NCBI GenBank assembly: GCA_964057225.1
Contig: OZ059899.1
Span: 20,902,501-20,966,500, forward strand
Source of the DNA: Auanema rhodensis
Taxonomy: Eukaryota; Nematoda; Chromadorea; Rhabditida; Rhabditidae
Reading direction: 5' to 3'
Length of the DNA: 64,000 nt
Shown here: piece after piece, positions 9,759 to 23,447 of the stretch
How positions within the stretch are numbered: the stretch's first letter is position 1
Layout: each line of letters opens with the position of its first letter
Notes under the pieces: generated by a model
The model's database searches: none
The model's input: only the letters and a program-made list of their open reading frames with translations
What the model was told of the DNA's origin: nothing
Program-made: the position numbers and the translations under genes

Positions 9759-12700
9759 AAGCAATGTTGAGTGTACATGGAAACTCAACATACACTAATG
9801 CATCATTTTTCAAACGATCATAACTAATTTTTGTATTAAGCGTTTCTCAATGTAGTATAGTGCATTCGATGCGGATTTTTAAGCTGCGTCGATCTTTGTT
9901 ATCAGATTTGCGCTAGCTTAAAAATGCACCGAGATATCAACTGATATAAGTTCACACTTATATCCTCGATTTTCACCCTGAAGAATTAATTTTTTCGTTG
10001 AATAACATTGTCCATCGTCTTTGCCTTGAAAAAAGAAATCTAAAAACATCTACTTTTTGCTAAATTATTTTGAAATTTTTCGAAAAAATTTTTGTCAAAA
10101 TGTTTTTGGAAGCAATGTTGAGTGTACATGGAAACTCAACATACACTAATGCATCATTTTTCAAACGATCATAACTGATTTTTGTATTAACCGTTTCTCA
10201 ATGTAGTATAGTGCATTCGATGCGGATTTTTAAGCTGCGTCGATCTGTGTTATCAGATTTGCGCTAGCTTAAAAATGCACCGAGATATCAACTGATAAAA
10301 GTTCACACTTATATCCTCGATTTTCACCCTGAAGAATTAATTTTTTCGTTGAATAACATTGTCCATCGTCTTTGCCTTGAAAAAAGAAATCTAAAAACAT
10401 CTACTTTTTGCTAAATTATTTTGAAATTTTTCGAAAAAATTTTTGTCAAAATGTTTTTGGAAGCAATGTTGAGTGTACATGGAAACTCAACATACACTAA
10501 TGCATCATTTTTCAAACGATCATAACTGATTTTTGTATTAACCGTTTCTCAATGTAGTATAGTGCATTCGATGCGGATTTTTAAGCTGCGTCGATCTGTG
10601 TTATCAGATTTGCGCTAGCTTAAAAATGCACCGAGATATCAACTGATAAAAGTTCACACTTATATCCTCGATTTTCACCCTGAAGAATTAATTTTTTCGT
10701 TGAATAACATTGTCCATCGTCTTTGCCTTGAAAAAAGAAATCTAAAAACATCTACTTTTTGCTAAATTATTTTGAAATTTTTCGAAAAAATTTTTGTCAA
10801 AATGTTTTTGGAAGCAATGTTGAGTGTACATGGAAACTCAACATACACTAATGCATCATTTTTCAAATGATCATAACTAATTATTGTATCAAGCGTTTCT
10901 CAATGTAATATAGTGCATTCGATGCGGATTTTTAAGTTGCGTCGATCTGTGTTATCAGATTTGCGCTAGCTTAAAAATGCACCTAGATATCAACTGATAT
11001 AAGTTCACACTTATATCCTCGATTTTCACCCTGAAGAATTAATTTTTTCGTTGATTAACATTGTCCATCGTCTTTGCCTTGAAAAAAGGAATCTAAAAAC
11101 ATCTACTTTTTGCTAAATTATTTTGAAATTTTTCGAAAAAATTTTTGTCAAAATGTTTTTGGAAGCAATGTTGAGTGTACATGGAAACTCAACATACACT
11201 AATGCATCATTTTTCAAACGATCATAACTGATTTTTGTATTAACCGTTTCTCAATGTAGTATAGTGCATTCGATGCGGATTTTTAAGCTGCGTCGATCTG
11301 TGTTATCATATTTGCGCTAGCTTAAAAATGCACCTAGATATCAACTGATATAAGTTCACACTTATATCCTCGATTTTCACCCTGAAGAATTAATTTTTTC
11401 GTTGAATAACATTGTCCATCGTCTTTGCCTTGATAAAAGGAATCTAAAAACATCTACTTTTTGCTAAATTATTTTGAAATTTTTCGAAAAAATTTTTGTC
11501 AAAATGTTTTTGGAAGCAATGTTGAGTGTACATGGAAACTCAACATACACTAATGCATCATTTTTCAAACGATCATAACTAATTTTTGTATTAAGCGTTT
11601 CTCATTGTAGTATAGTGCATTCGATGCGGATTTTTAAGCTGCGTCGATCTGTGTTATCAGATTTGCGCTAGCTTAAAAATGCACCGAGATATCAACTGAT
11701 AAAAGTTCACACTTATATCCTCGATTTTCACCCTGAAGAATTAATTTTTTCGTTGAATAACATTGTCCATCGTCTTTGCCTTGAAAAAAGAAATCTAAAA
11801 ACATCTACTTTTTGCTAAATTATTTTGAAATTTTTCGAAAAAATTTTTGTCAAAATGTTTTTGGAAGCAATGTTGAGTGTACATGGAAACTCAACATACA
11901 CTAATGCATCATTTTTCAAATTATCATAACTAATTATTGTATCAAGCGTTTCTCAATGTAATATAGTGCATTCGATGCGGATTTTTAAGTTGCGTCGATC
12001 TGTGTTATCAGATTTGCGCTAGCTTAAAAATGCACCGAGATATCAACTGATATAAGTTCACACTTATATCCTCGATTTTCACCCTGAAGAATTAATTTTT
12101 TCGTTGAATAACATTGTCCATCGTCTTTGCCTTGAAAAAAGAAATCTAAAAACATCTACTTTTTGCTAAATTATTTTGAAATTTTTCGAAAAAATTTTTG
12201 TCAAAATGTTTTTGGAAGCAATGTTGAGTGTACATGGAAACTCAACATACACTAATGCATCATTTTTCAAACGATCATAACTGATTTTTGTATTAACCGT
12301 TTCTCAATGTAGTATAGTGCATTCGATGCGGCTTTTTAAGCTGCGTCGATCTGTGTTATCAGATTTAAGCTAGCTTAAAAATGCACCTAGATATCAACTG
12401 ATATAAGTTCACACTTATATCCTCGATTTTCACCCTGAAGAATTAATTTTTTCGTTGAATAACATTGTCCATCGTCTTTGCCTCGATAAAAGGAATCTAA
12501 AAACATCTACTTTTTGCTAAATTATTTTGAAATTTTTCGAAAAAATTTTTGTCAAAATGTTTTTGGAAGCAATGTTGAGTGTACATGGAAACTCAACATA
12601 CACTAATGCATCATTTTTCAAACGATCATAACTAATTTTTGTATTAAGCGTTTCTCATTGTAGTATAGTGCATTCGATGCGGATTTTTAAGCTGCGTCGA

Positions 12701-15700
12701 TCTGTGTTATCAGATTTGCGCTAGCTTAAAAATGCACCGAGATATCAACTGATAAAAGTTCACACTTATATCCTCGATTTTCACCCTGAAGAATTAATTT
12801 TTTCGTTGAATAACATTGTCCATCGTCTTTGCCTTGAAAAAAGAAATCTAAAAACATCTACTTTTTGCTAAATTATTTTGAAATTTTTCGAAAAAATTTT
12901 TGTCAAAATGTTTTTGGAAGCAATGTTGAGTGTACATGGAAACTCAACATACACTAATGCATCATTTTTCAAATGATCATAACTAATTATTGTATCAAGC
13001 GTTTCTCAATGTAATATAGTGCATTCGATGCGGATTTTTAAGTTGCGTCGATCTGTGTTATCAGATTTGCGCTAGCTTAAAAATGCACCGAGATATCAAC
13101 TGATATAAGTTCACACTTATATCCTCGATTTTCACCCTGAAGAATTAATTTTTTCGTTGAATAACATTGTCCATCGTCTTTGCCTTGAAAAAAGAAATCT
13201 AAAAACATCTACTTTTTGCTAAATTATTTTGAAATTTTTCGAAAAAATTTTTGTCAAAATGTTTTTGGAAGCAATGTTGAGTGTACATGGAAACTCAACA
13301 TACACTAATGCATCATTTTTCAAACGATCATAACTGATTTTTGTATTAACCGTTTCTCAATGTAGTATAGTGCATTCGATGCGGATTTTTAAGCTGCGTC
13401 GATCTGTGTTATCAGATTTGCGCTAGCTTAAAAATGCACCTAGATATCAACTGATATAAGTTCACACTTATATCCTCGATTTTCACCCTGAAGAATTAAT
13501 TTTTTCGTTGATTAACATTGTCCATCGTCTTTGCCTCGAAAAAAGGAATCTAAAAACATCTACTTTTTGCTAAATTATGTTGAAATTTTTCGAAAAAATT
13601 TTTGTCAAAATGTTTTTGGAAGCAATATTGAGTGTACATGGAAACTCAACATACACTAATGCATCATTTTTCAAACGATCATAACTAATTTTTGTATTAA
13701 GCGTTTCTCAATGTAGTATAGTGCATTCGATGCGGATTTTTAAGCTGCGTCGATCTGTGTTATCAGATTTGCGCTAGCTTAAAAATGCACCGAGATATCA
13801 ACTGATATAAGTTCACACTTATATCCTTGATTTTCACCCTGAAGAATTAATTTTTTCGTTGAATAACATTGTCCATCGTCTTTGCCTTGAAAAAAGGAAT
13901 CTAAAAACATCTACTTTTTGCTAAATTATTTTGAAATTGTTCGAAAAAATTTTTGTCAAAATGTTTTTGGAAGCAATGTTGAGTGTACATGGAAACTCAA
14001 CATACACTAATGCATCATTTTTCAAACGATCATAACTAATTTTTGTATTAAGCGTTTCTCAATGTAGTATAGGGCATTCGATGCGGATTTTTAAGCTGCG
14101 TCGATCTGTGTTATCAGATTTGCGCTAGCTTAAAAATGCACCTAGATATCAACTGATATAAGTTCACACTTATATCCTCGATTTTCACTTTGAAGAATTA
14201 ATTTTTTCGTTGATTAACATTGTCCATCGTCTTTGCCTTGAAAAAAGGAATCTAAAAACATCTACTTTTTGCTAAATTATGTTGAAATTTTTCGAAAAAA
14301 TTTTTGTCAAAATGTTTTTGGAAGCAATGTTGTGTGTACATGGAAACTCAACATACACTAATGCATCATTTTTCAAATGATCATAACTAATTATTGTATC
14401 AAGCGTTTCTCAATGTAGTATAGTGCATTCGATGCGGATTTTTAAGCTGCGTCGATCTGTGTTATCAGATTTGCGCTAGCTTAAAAATGCACCGAGATAT
14501 CAACTGATATAAGTTCACACTTATATCCTCGATTTTCACCCTGAAGAATTAATTTTTTCGTTGATTAACATTGTCCATCGTCTTTGCCTCGAAAAAAGGA
14601 ATCTAAAAACATCTACGTTTCGCTAAATTATTTTGAAATTTTTCGAAAAAATTTTTGTCAAAATGTTTTTGGAAGCAATATTGAGTGTACATGGAAACTC
14701 AACATACACTAATGCATCATTTTTCAAACGATCATAACTAATTTTTGTATTAAGCGTTTCTCAATGTAGTATAGTGCATTCGATGCGGATTTTTAAGCTG
14801 CGTCGATCTGTGTTATCAGATTTGCGCTAGCTTAAAAATGCACCGAGATATCAACTGATATAAGTTCACACTTATATCCTCGATTTTCACCCTGAAGAAT
14901 TAATTTTTTCGTTGAATAACATTGTCCATCGTCTTTGCCTTGAAAAAAGAAATCTAAAAACATCTACTTTTTGCTAAATTATTTTGAAATTTTTCGAAAA
15001 AATTTTTGTCAAAATGTTTTTGGAAGCAATGTTGAGTGTACATGGAAACTCAACATACACTAATGCATCATTTTTCAAACTATCATAACTGATTTTTGTA
15101 TTAACCGTTTCTCAATGTAGTATAGTGCATTCGATGCGGATTTTTAAGCTGCGTCGATCTGTGTTATCAGATTTGCGCTAGCTTAAAAATGCACCTAGAT
15201 ATCAACTGATATAAGTTCACACTTATATCCTCGATTTTCACCCTGAAGAATTAATTTTTTCGTTGAATAACATTGTCCATCGTCTTTGCCTTGATAAAAG
15301 GAATCTAAAAACATCTACTTTTTGCTAAATTATTTTGAAATTTTTCGAAAAAATTTTTGTCAAAATGTTTTTGGAAGCAATGTTGAGTGTACATGGAAAC
15401 TCAACATACACTAATGCATCATTTTTCAAACGATCATAACTAATTTTTGTATTAAGCGTTTCTCATTGTAGTATAGTGCATTCGATGCGGATTTTTAAGC
15501 TGCGTCGATCTGTGTTATCAGATTTGCGCTAGCTTAAAAATGCACCTAGATATCAACTGATATAAGTTCACACTTATATCCTCGATTTTCACTTTGAAGA
15601 ATTAATTTTTTCGTTGATTAACATTGTCCATCGTCTTTGCCTTGAAAAAAGGAATCTAAAAACATCTACTTTTTGCTAAATTATGTTGAAATTTTTCGAA

Positions 15701-16076
15701 AAAATTTTTGTCAAAATGTTTTTGGAAGCAATGTTGAGTGTACATGGAAACTCAACATACACTAATGCATCATTTTTCAAACGATCATAACTAATTTTTG
15801 TATTAACCGTTTCTCAATGTAGTATAGTGCATTCGATGCGGATTTTTAAGCTACGTCGATCTGTGTTATCAGATTTGCGCTAGCTTAAAAATGCACCGAG
15901 ATATCAACTGATATAAGTTCACACTTATATCCTCGATTTTCACCCTGAAGAATTAATTTTTTCGTTGAATAACATTGTCCATCGTCTTTGCCTTGAAAAA
16001 AGAAATCTAAAAACATCTACTTTTTGCTAAATTATTTTGAAATTTTTCGAAAAAATTTTTGTCAAAATGTTTTTGG
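9759..16076 (+). repeat. 18-monomer HOR, copy B (6318 bp)
   Basis: This copy follows copy A directly. It contains m30 and m31 (10110-10811) as back-to-back copies of the A-copy monomer m12, and lacks a partner for m19, so total length is unchanged. By eye I found only three base differences between aligned monomers: 4380 T against 11049 C, 5663 A against 12332 C, and 8763 G against 15081 T. The next monomer, m47, is of a different type, which bounds the unit. The near-identity suggests a recent duplication or an ongoing homogenisation unit. Confidence 0.93.
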
Positions 16077-16670
16077 AAGCAATGTTGAGTGTACATGGAA
16101 ACTCAACATACACTAATGCATCATTTTTCAAACGATCATAACTAATTTTTGTATTAACCGTTTCTCAATGTAGTATAGTGCATTCGATGCGGATTTTTAA
16201 GCTGCGTCGATCTGTGTTATCAGATTTGCGCTAGCTTAAAAATGCACCTAGATATCAACTGATATAAGTTCACACTTATATCCTCGATTTTCACCCTGAA
16301 GAATTAATTTTTTCGTTGATTAACATTGTCCATCGTCTTTGCCTCGAAAAAAGGAATCTAAAAACATCTACGTTTCGCTAAATTATTTTGAAATTTTTCG
16401 AAAAAATTTTTGTCAAAATGTTTTTGGAAGCAATGTTGAGTGTACATGGAAACTCAACATACACTAATGCATCATTTTTCAAACGATCATAACTAATTTT
16501 TGTATTAACCGTTTCTCAATGTAGTATAGTGCATTCGATGCGGATTTTTAAGCTGCGTCGATCTGTGTTATCAGATTTGCGCTAGCTTAAAAATGCACCT
16601 AGATATCAACTGATATAAGTTCACACTTATATCCTCGATTTTCACCCTGAAGAATTAATTTTTTCGTTGA
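15024..16670 (+). repeat. 5-monomer-shift duplication, copy 1
   Basis: m44 to m47 plus the left half of m48 match m49 to m53 with a shift of 1755 bp (5 x 351). Shared markers are ATAACTGATT with GATAAAAGG, TCACTTTGAAG, AGCTACGTCG and CTACGTTTCGC. The only difference I noticed is CAAACTATC here (15081). The match stops between positions 173 and 244 of m48. Confidence 0.88.
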
Positions 16671-16778
16671 ATAACATTGTCCATCGTCTTTGCCTTGAAA
16701 AAAGAAATCTAAAAACATCTACTTTTTGCTAAATTATTTTGAAATTTTTCGAAAAAATTTTTGTCAAAATGTTTTTGG
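16428..16778 (+). repeat. Chimeric junction monomer m48
   Basis: The left part (AACCG, CACCTAG) matches m53. The right part (GAATAAC, GAAATC, CTACTTTTTGC) matches m43. That is the product expected from an unequal crossover that created the adjacent 1755-bp duplication. The breakpoint lies between 16600 (T, as in m53) and 16671 (A, as in m43). Confidence 0.75.
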
Positions 16779-18425
16779 AAGCAATGTTGAGTGTACATGG
16801 AAACTCAACATACACTAATGCATCATTTTTCAAACGATCATAACTGATTTTTGTATTAACCGTTTCTCAATGTAGTATAGTGCATTCGATGCGGATTTTT
16901 AAGCTGCGTCGATCTGTGTTATCAGATTTGCGCTAGCTTAAAAATGCACCTAGATATCAACTGATATAAGTTCACACTTATATCCTCGATTTTCACCCTG
17001 AAGAATTAATTTTTTCGTTGAATAACATTGTCCATCGTCTTTGCCTTGATAAAAGGAATCTAAAAACATCTACTTTTTGCTAAATTATTTTGAAATTTTT
17101 CGAAAAAATTTTTGTCAAAATGTTTTTGGAAGCAATGTTGAGTGTACATGGAAACTCAACATACACTAATGCATCATTTTTCAAACGATCATAACTAATT
17201 TTTGTATTAAGCGTTTCTCATTGTAGTATAGTGCATTCGATGCGGATTTTTAAGCTGCGTCGATCTGTGTTATCAGATTTGCGCTAGCTTAAAAATGCAC
17301 CTAGATATCAACTGATATAAGTTCACACTTATATCCTCGATTTTCACTTTGAAGAATTAATTTTTTCGTTGATTAACATTGTCCATCGTCTTTGCCTTGA
17401 AAAAAGGAATCTAAAAACATCTACTTTTTGCTAAATTATGTTGAAATTTTTCGAAAAAATTTTTGTCAAAATGTTTTTGGAAGCAATGTTGAGTGTACAT
17501 GGAAACTCAACATACACTAATGCATCATTTTTCAAACGATCATAACTAATTTTTGTATTAACCGTTTCTCAATGTAGTATAGTGCATTCGATGCGGATTT
17601 TTAAGCTACGTCGATCTGTGTTATCAGATTTGCGCTAGCTTAAAAATGCACCGAGATATCAACTGATATAAGTTCACACTTATATCCTCGATTTTCACCC
17701 TGAAGAATTAATTTTTTCGTTGAATAACATTGTCCATCGTCTTTGCCTTGAAAAAAGAAATCTAAAAACATCTACTTTTTGCTAAATTATTTTGAAATTT
17801 TTCGAAAAAATTTTTGTCAAAATGTTTTTGGAAGCAATGTTGAGTGTACATGGAAACTCAACATACACTAATGCATCATTTTTCAAACGATCATAACTAA
17901 TTTTTGTATTAACCGTTTCTCAATGTAGTATAGTGCATTCGATGCGGATTTTTAAGCTGCGTCGATCTGTGTTATCAGATTTGCGCTAGCTTAAAAATGC
18001 ACCTAGATATCAACTGATATAAGTTCACACTTATATCCTCGATTTTCACCCTGAAGAATTAATTTTTTCGTTGATTAACATTGTCCATCGTCTTTGCCTC
18101 GAAAAAAGGAATCTAAAAACATCTACGTTTCGCTAAATTATTTTGAAATTTTTCGAAAAAATTTTTGTCAAAATGTTTTTGGAAGCAATGTTGAGTGTAC
18201 ATGGAAACTCAACATACACTAATGCATCATTTTTCAAACGATCATAACTAATTTTTGTATTAACCGTTTCTCAATGTAGTATAGTGCATTCGATGCGGAT
18301 TTTTAAGCTGCGTCGATCTGTGTTATCAGATTTGCGCTAGCTTAAAAATGCACCTAGATATCAACTGATATAAGTTCACACTTATATCCTCGATTTTCAC
18401 CCTGAAGAATTAATTTTTTCGTTGA
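16779..18425 (+). repeat. 5-monomer-shift duplication, copy 2
   Basis: This is the second copy of the 15024-16670 segment. It shows that the right end of the 18-mer HOR was re-amplified after or alongside formation of that HOR, because the AGCTACGTCG tag now occurs three times (9531, 15849 and 17604). m52 and m53 are tandem copies of the same CCTCG/CTACGTTTCGC monomer type. Confidence 0.88.
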
Positions 18426-18533
18426 TTAACATTGTCCATCGTCTTTGCCTCGAAAAAAGGAATCTAAAAACATCTACGTTTCGCTAAATTATTTTGAAAT
18501 TTTTCGAAAAAATTTTTGTCAAAATGTTTTTGG

Positions 18534-19937
18534 AAGCAATGTTGAGTGTACATGGAAACTCAACATACACTAATGCATCATTTTTCAAACGATCATAACT
18601 AATTTTTGTATTAACCGTTTCTCAATGTAGTATAGTGCATTCGATGCGGATTTTTAAGCTGCGTCGATCTGTGTTATCAGATTTGCGCTAGCTTAAAAAT
18701 GCACCTAGATATCAACTGATATAAGTTCACACTTATATCCTCGATTTTCACCCTGAAGAATTAATTTTTTCGTTGAATAACATTGTCCATCGTCTTTGCC
18801 TTGAAAAAAGGAATCTAAAAACATCTACTTTTTGCTAAATTATTTTGAAATTTTTCGAAAAAATTTTTGTCAAAATGTTTTTGGAAGCAATGTTGAGTGT
18901 ACATGGAAACTCAACATACACTAATGCATCATTTTTCAAACGATCATAACTTATTATTGTATCAAGCGTTTTTCAATGTAATATAGTGCATTCGATGCGG
19001 ATTTTTAAGTTGCGTCGATCTGTGTTATCAGATTTGCGCTAGCTTAAAAATGCACCTAGATATCAACTGATATAAGTTCACACTTATATCCTCGATTTTC
19101 ACCCTGAAGAATTAATTTTTTCGTTGATTAACATTGTCCATCGTCTTTGCCTTGAAAAAAGGAATCTAAAAACATCTACTTTTTGCTAAATTATGTTGAA
19201 ATTTTTCGAAAAAATTTTTGTCAAAATGTTTTTGGAAGCAATGTTGAGTGTACATGGAAACTCAACATACACTAATGCATCATTTTTCAAACGATCATAA
19301 CTAATTTTTGTATTAACCGTTTCTCAATGTAGTATAGTGCATTCGATGCGGATTTTTAAGCTGCGTCGATCTGTGTTATCAGATTTGCGCTAGCTTAAAA
19401 ATGCACCTAGATATCAACTGATATAAGTTCACACTTATATCCTCGATTTTCACCCTGAAGAATTAATTTTTTCGTTGAATAACATTGTCCATCGTCTTTG
19501 CCTTGAAAAAAGGAATCTAAAAACATCTACTTTTTGCTAAATTATTTTGAAATTTTTCGAAAAAATTTTTGTCAAAATGTTTTTGGAAGCAATGTTGAGT
19601 GTACATGGAAACTCAACATACACTAATGCATCATTTTTCAAACGATCATAACTAATTATTGTATCAAGCGTTTTTCAATGTAATATAGTGCATTCGATGC
19701 GGATTTTTAAGTTGCGTCGATCTGTGTTATCAGATTTGCGCTAGCTTAAAAATGCACCTAGATATCAACTGATATAAGTTCACACTTATATCCTCGATTT
19801 TCACCCTGAAGAATTAATTTTTTCGTTGATTAACATTGTCCATCGTCTTTGCCTTGAAAAAAGGAATCTAAAAACATCTACTTTTTGCTAAATTATGTTG
19901 AAATTTTTCGAAAAAATTTTTGTCAAAATGTTTTTGG
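18534..19937 (+). repeat. Dimer HOR (702 bp) in two copies, m54/m55 and m56/m57
   Basis: m54 and m56 are AACCG, CCTAG, GAATAAC, TTATTTTG types. m55 and m57 are TTATTG, ATCAAGCGTTTTTC, GTAATAT, GTTGCG, GATTAAC, TTATGTTG types. The copies differ at ACTTATT (m55) against ACTAATT (m57). Confidence 0.85.
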
Positions 19938-21341
19938 AAGCAATGTTGAGTGTACATGGAAACTCAACATACACTAATGCATCATTTTTCAAACGATCAT
20001 AACTAATTTTTGTATTAACCGTTTCTCAATGTAGTATAGTGCATTCGATGCGGATTTTTAAGCTGCGTCGATCTGTGTTATCAGATTTGCGCTAGCTTAA
20101 AAATGCACCGAGATATCAACTGATATAAGTTCACACTTATATCCTCGATTTTCACCCTGAAGAATTAATTTTTTCGTTGAATAACATTGTCCATCGTCTT
20201 TGCCTTGAAAAAAGAAATCTAAAAACTTCTACTTTTTGCTAAATTATGTTGAAATTTTTCGAAAAAATTTTTGTCAAAATGTTTTTGGAAGCAATGTTGA
20301 GTGTACATGGAAACTCAACATACACTAATGCATCATTTTTCAAACGATCATAACTAATTTTTGTATTAAGCGTTTCTCAATGTAGTATAGTGCATTCGAT
20401 GCGGATTTTTAAGCTGCGTCGATCTGTGTTATCAGATTTGCGCTAGCTTAAAAATGCACCTAGATATCAACTGATATAAGTTCACACTTATATCCTCGAT
20501 TTTCACCCTGAAGAATTAATTTTTTCGTTGATTAACATTGTCCATCGTCTTTGCCTTGAAAAAAGGAATCTAAAAACATCTACTTTTTGCTAAATTATGT
20601 TGAAATTTTTCGAAAAAATTTTTGTCAAAATGTTTTTGGAAGCAATGTTGAGTGTACATGGAAACTCAACATACACTAATGCATCATTTTTCAAACGATC
20701 ATAACTAATTTTTGTATTAACCGTTTCTCAATGTAGTATAGTGCATTCGATGCGGATTTTTAAGCTGCGTCGATCTGTGTTATCAGATTTGCGCTAGCTT
20801 AAAAATGCACCGAGATATCAACTGATATAAGTTCACACTTATATCCTCGATTTTCACCCTGAAGAATTAATTTTTTCGTTGAATAACATTGTCCATCGTC
20901 TTTGCCTTGAAAAAAGAAATCTAAAAACATCTACTTTTTGCTAAATTATTTTGAAATTTTTCGAAAAAATTTTTGTCAAAATGTTTTTGGAAGCAATGTT
21001 GAGTGTACATGGAAACTCAACATACACTAATGCATCATTTTTCAAACGATCATAACTAATTTTTGTATTAAGCGTTTCTCAATGTAGTATAGTGCATTCG
21101 ATGCGGATTTTTAAGCTGCGTCGATCTGTGTTATCAGATTTGCGCTAGCTTAAAAATGCACCTAGATATCAACTGATATAAGTTCACACTTATATCCTCG
21201 ATTTTCACCCTGAAGAATTAATTTTTTCGTTGATTAACATTGTCCATCGTCTTTGCCTTGAAAAAAGGAATCTAAAAACATCTACTTTTTGCTAAATTAT
21301 GTTGAAATTTTTCGAAAAAATTTTTGTCAAAATGTTTTTGG
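19938..21341 (+). repeat. Dimer HOR (702 bp) in two copies, m58/m59 and m60/m61
   Basis: m58 and m60 are AACCG, CCGAG, GAATAAC, GAAATC monomers. m59 and m61 are AAGCG, CCTAG, GATTAAC, GGAATC, TTATGTTG monomers. Private differences in m58 are AACTTCTAC and TTATGTTG. Alternation of these two types marks the start of the central zone. Confidence 0.8.
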
Positions 21342-23447
21342 AAGCAATGTTGAGTGTACATGGAAACTCAACATACACTAATGCATCATTTTTCAAACGA
21401 TCATAACTATTTTTTGTATTAAGCGTTTCTCAATGTAGTATAGTGCATTCGATGCGGATTTTTAAGCTGCGTCGATCTGTGTTATCAGATTTGCGCTAGC
21501 TTAAAAATGCACCGAGATATCAACTGATATAAGTTCACACTTATATCCTCGATTTTCACCCTGAAGAATTAATTTTTTCGTTGAATAACATTGTCCATCG
21601 TCTTTGCCTTGAAAAAAGAAATCTAAAAACATCTACTTTTTGCTAAATTATTTTGAAATTTTTCGAAAAAATTTTTGTCAAAATGTTTTTGGAAGCAATG
21701 TTGAGTGTACATGGAAACTCAACATACACTAATGCATCATTTTTCAAACGATCATAACTAATTTTTGTATTAAGCGTTTCTCAATGTAGTATAGTGCATT
21801 CGATGCGGATTTTTAAGCTGCGTCGATCTGTGTTATCAGATTTGCGCTAGCTTAAAAATGCACATAGATATCAACTGATATAAGTTCACACTTATATCCT
21901 CGATTTTCACCCTGAAGAATTAATTTTTTCGTTGATTAACATTGTCCATCGTCTTTGCCTTGAAAAAAGGTATCTAAAAACATCTACTTTTTGCTAAATT
22001 ATGTTGAAATTTTTCGAAAAAATTTTTGTCAAAATGTTTTTGGAAGCAATGTTGAGTGTACATGGAAACTCAACATACACTAATGCATCATTTTTCAAAC
22101 GATCATAACTAATTTTTGTATTAAGCGTTTTTCAATGTAGTATAGTGCATTCGATGCGGATTTTTAAGCTGCGTCGATCTGTGTTATCAGATTTGCGCTA
22201 GCTTAAAAATGCACCTAGATATCAACTGATATAAGTTCACACTTATATCCTCGATTTTCACCCTGAAGAATTAATTTTTTCGTTGAATAACATTGTCCAT
22301 CGTCTTTGCCTTGAAAAAAGAAATCTAAAAACATCTACTTTTTGCTAAATTATTTTGAAATTTTTCGAAAAAATTTTTGTCAAAATGTTTTTGGAAGCAA
22401 TGTTGAGTGTACATGGAAACTCAACATACACTAATGCATCATTTTTCAAACGATCATAACTATTTTTTGTATTAAGCGTTTCTCAATGTAGTATAGTGCA
22501 TTCGATGCGGATTTTTAAGCTGCGTCGATCTGTGTTATCAGATTTGCGCTAGCTTAAAAATGCACCGAGATATCAACTGATATAAGTTCACACTTATATC
22601 CTCGATTTTCACCCTGAAGAATTAATTTTTTCGTTGAATAACATTGTCCATCGTCTTTGCCTTGAAAAAAGAAATCTAAAAACATCTACTTTTTGCTAAA
22701 TTATTTTGAAATTTTTCGAAAAAATTTTTGTCAAAATGTTTTTGGAAGCAATGTTGAGTGTACATGGAAACTCAACATACACTAATGCATCATTTTTCAA
22801 ACGATCATAACTAATTTTTGTATTAAGCGTTTCTCAATGTAGTATAGTGCATTCGATGCGGATTTTTAAGCTGCGTCGATCTGTGTTATCAGATTTGCGC
22901 TAGCTTAAAAATGCACATAGATATCAACTGATATAAGTTCACACTTATATCCTCGATTTTCACCCTGAAGAATTAATTTTTTCGTTGATTAACATTGTCC
23001 ATCGTCTTTGCCTTGAAAAAAGGTATCTAAAAACATCTACTTTTTGCTAAATTATGTTGAAATTTTTCGAAAAAATTTTTGTCAAAATGTTTTTGGAAGC
23101 AATGTTGAGTGTACATGGAAACTCAACATACACTAATGCATCATTTTTCAAACGATCATAACTAATTTTTGTATTAAGCGTTTCTCAATGTAGTATAGTG
23201 CATTCGATGCGGATTTTTAAGCTGCGTCGATCTGTGTTATCAGATTTGCGCTAGCTTAAAAATGCACCTAGATATCAACTGATATAAGTTCACACTTATA
23301 TCCTCGATTTTCACCCTGAAGAATTAATTTTTTCGTTGAATAACATTGTCCATCGTCTTTGCCTTGAAAAAAGAAATCTAAAAACATCTACTTTTTGCTA
23401 AATTATTTTGAAATTTTTCGAAAAAATTTTTGTCAAAATGTTTTTGG
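21342..23447 (+). repeat. 3-monomer HOR (1053 bp) in two copies
   Basis: m62-m64 and m65-m67 share ACTATTTTTTG with CCGAG (first monomer), CACATAGAT with AAGGTATC (second), and CCTAG, GAATAAC, GAAATC (third). The one difference I noticed is T at 22131 against C at the matching base of m67. The CACATAG variant is found nowhere else in the window. Confidence 0.87.
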
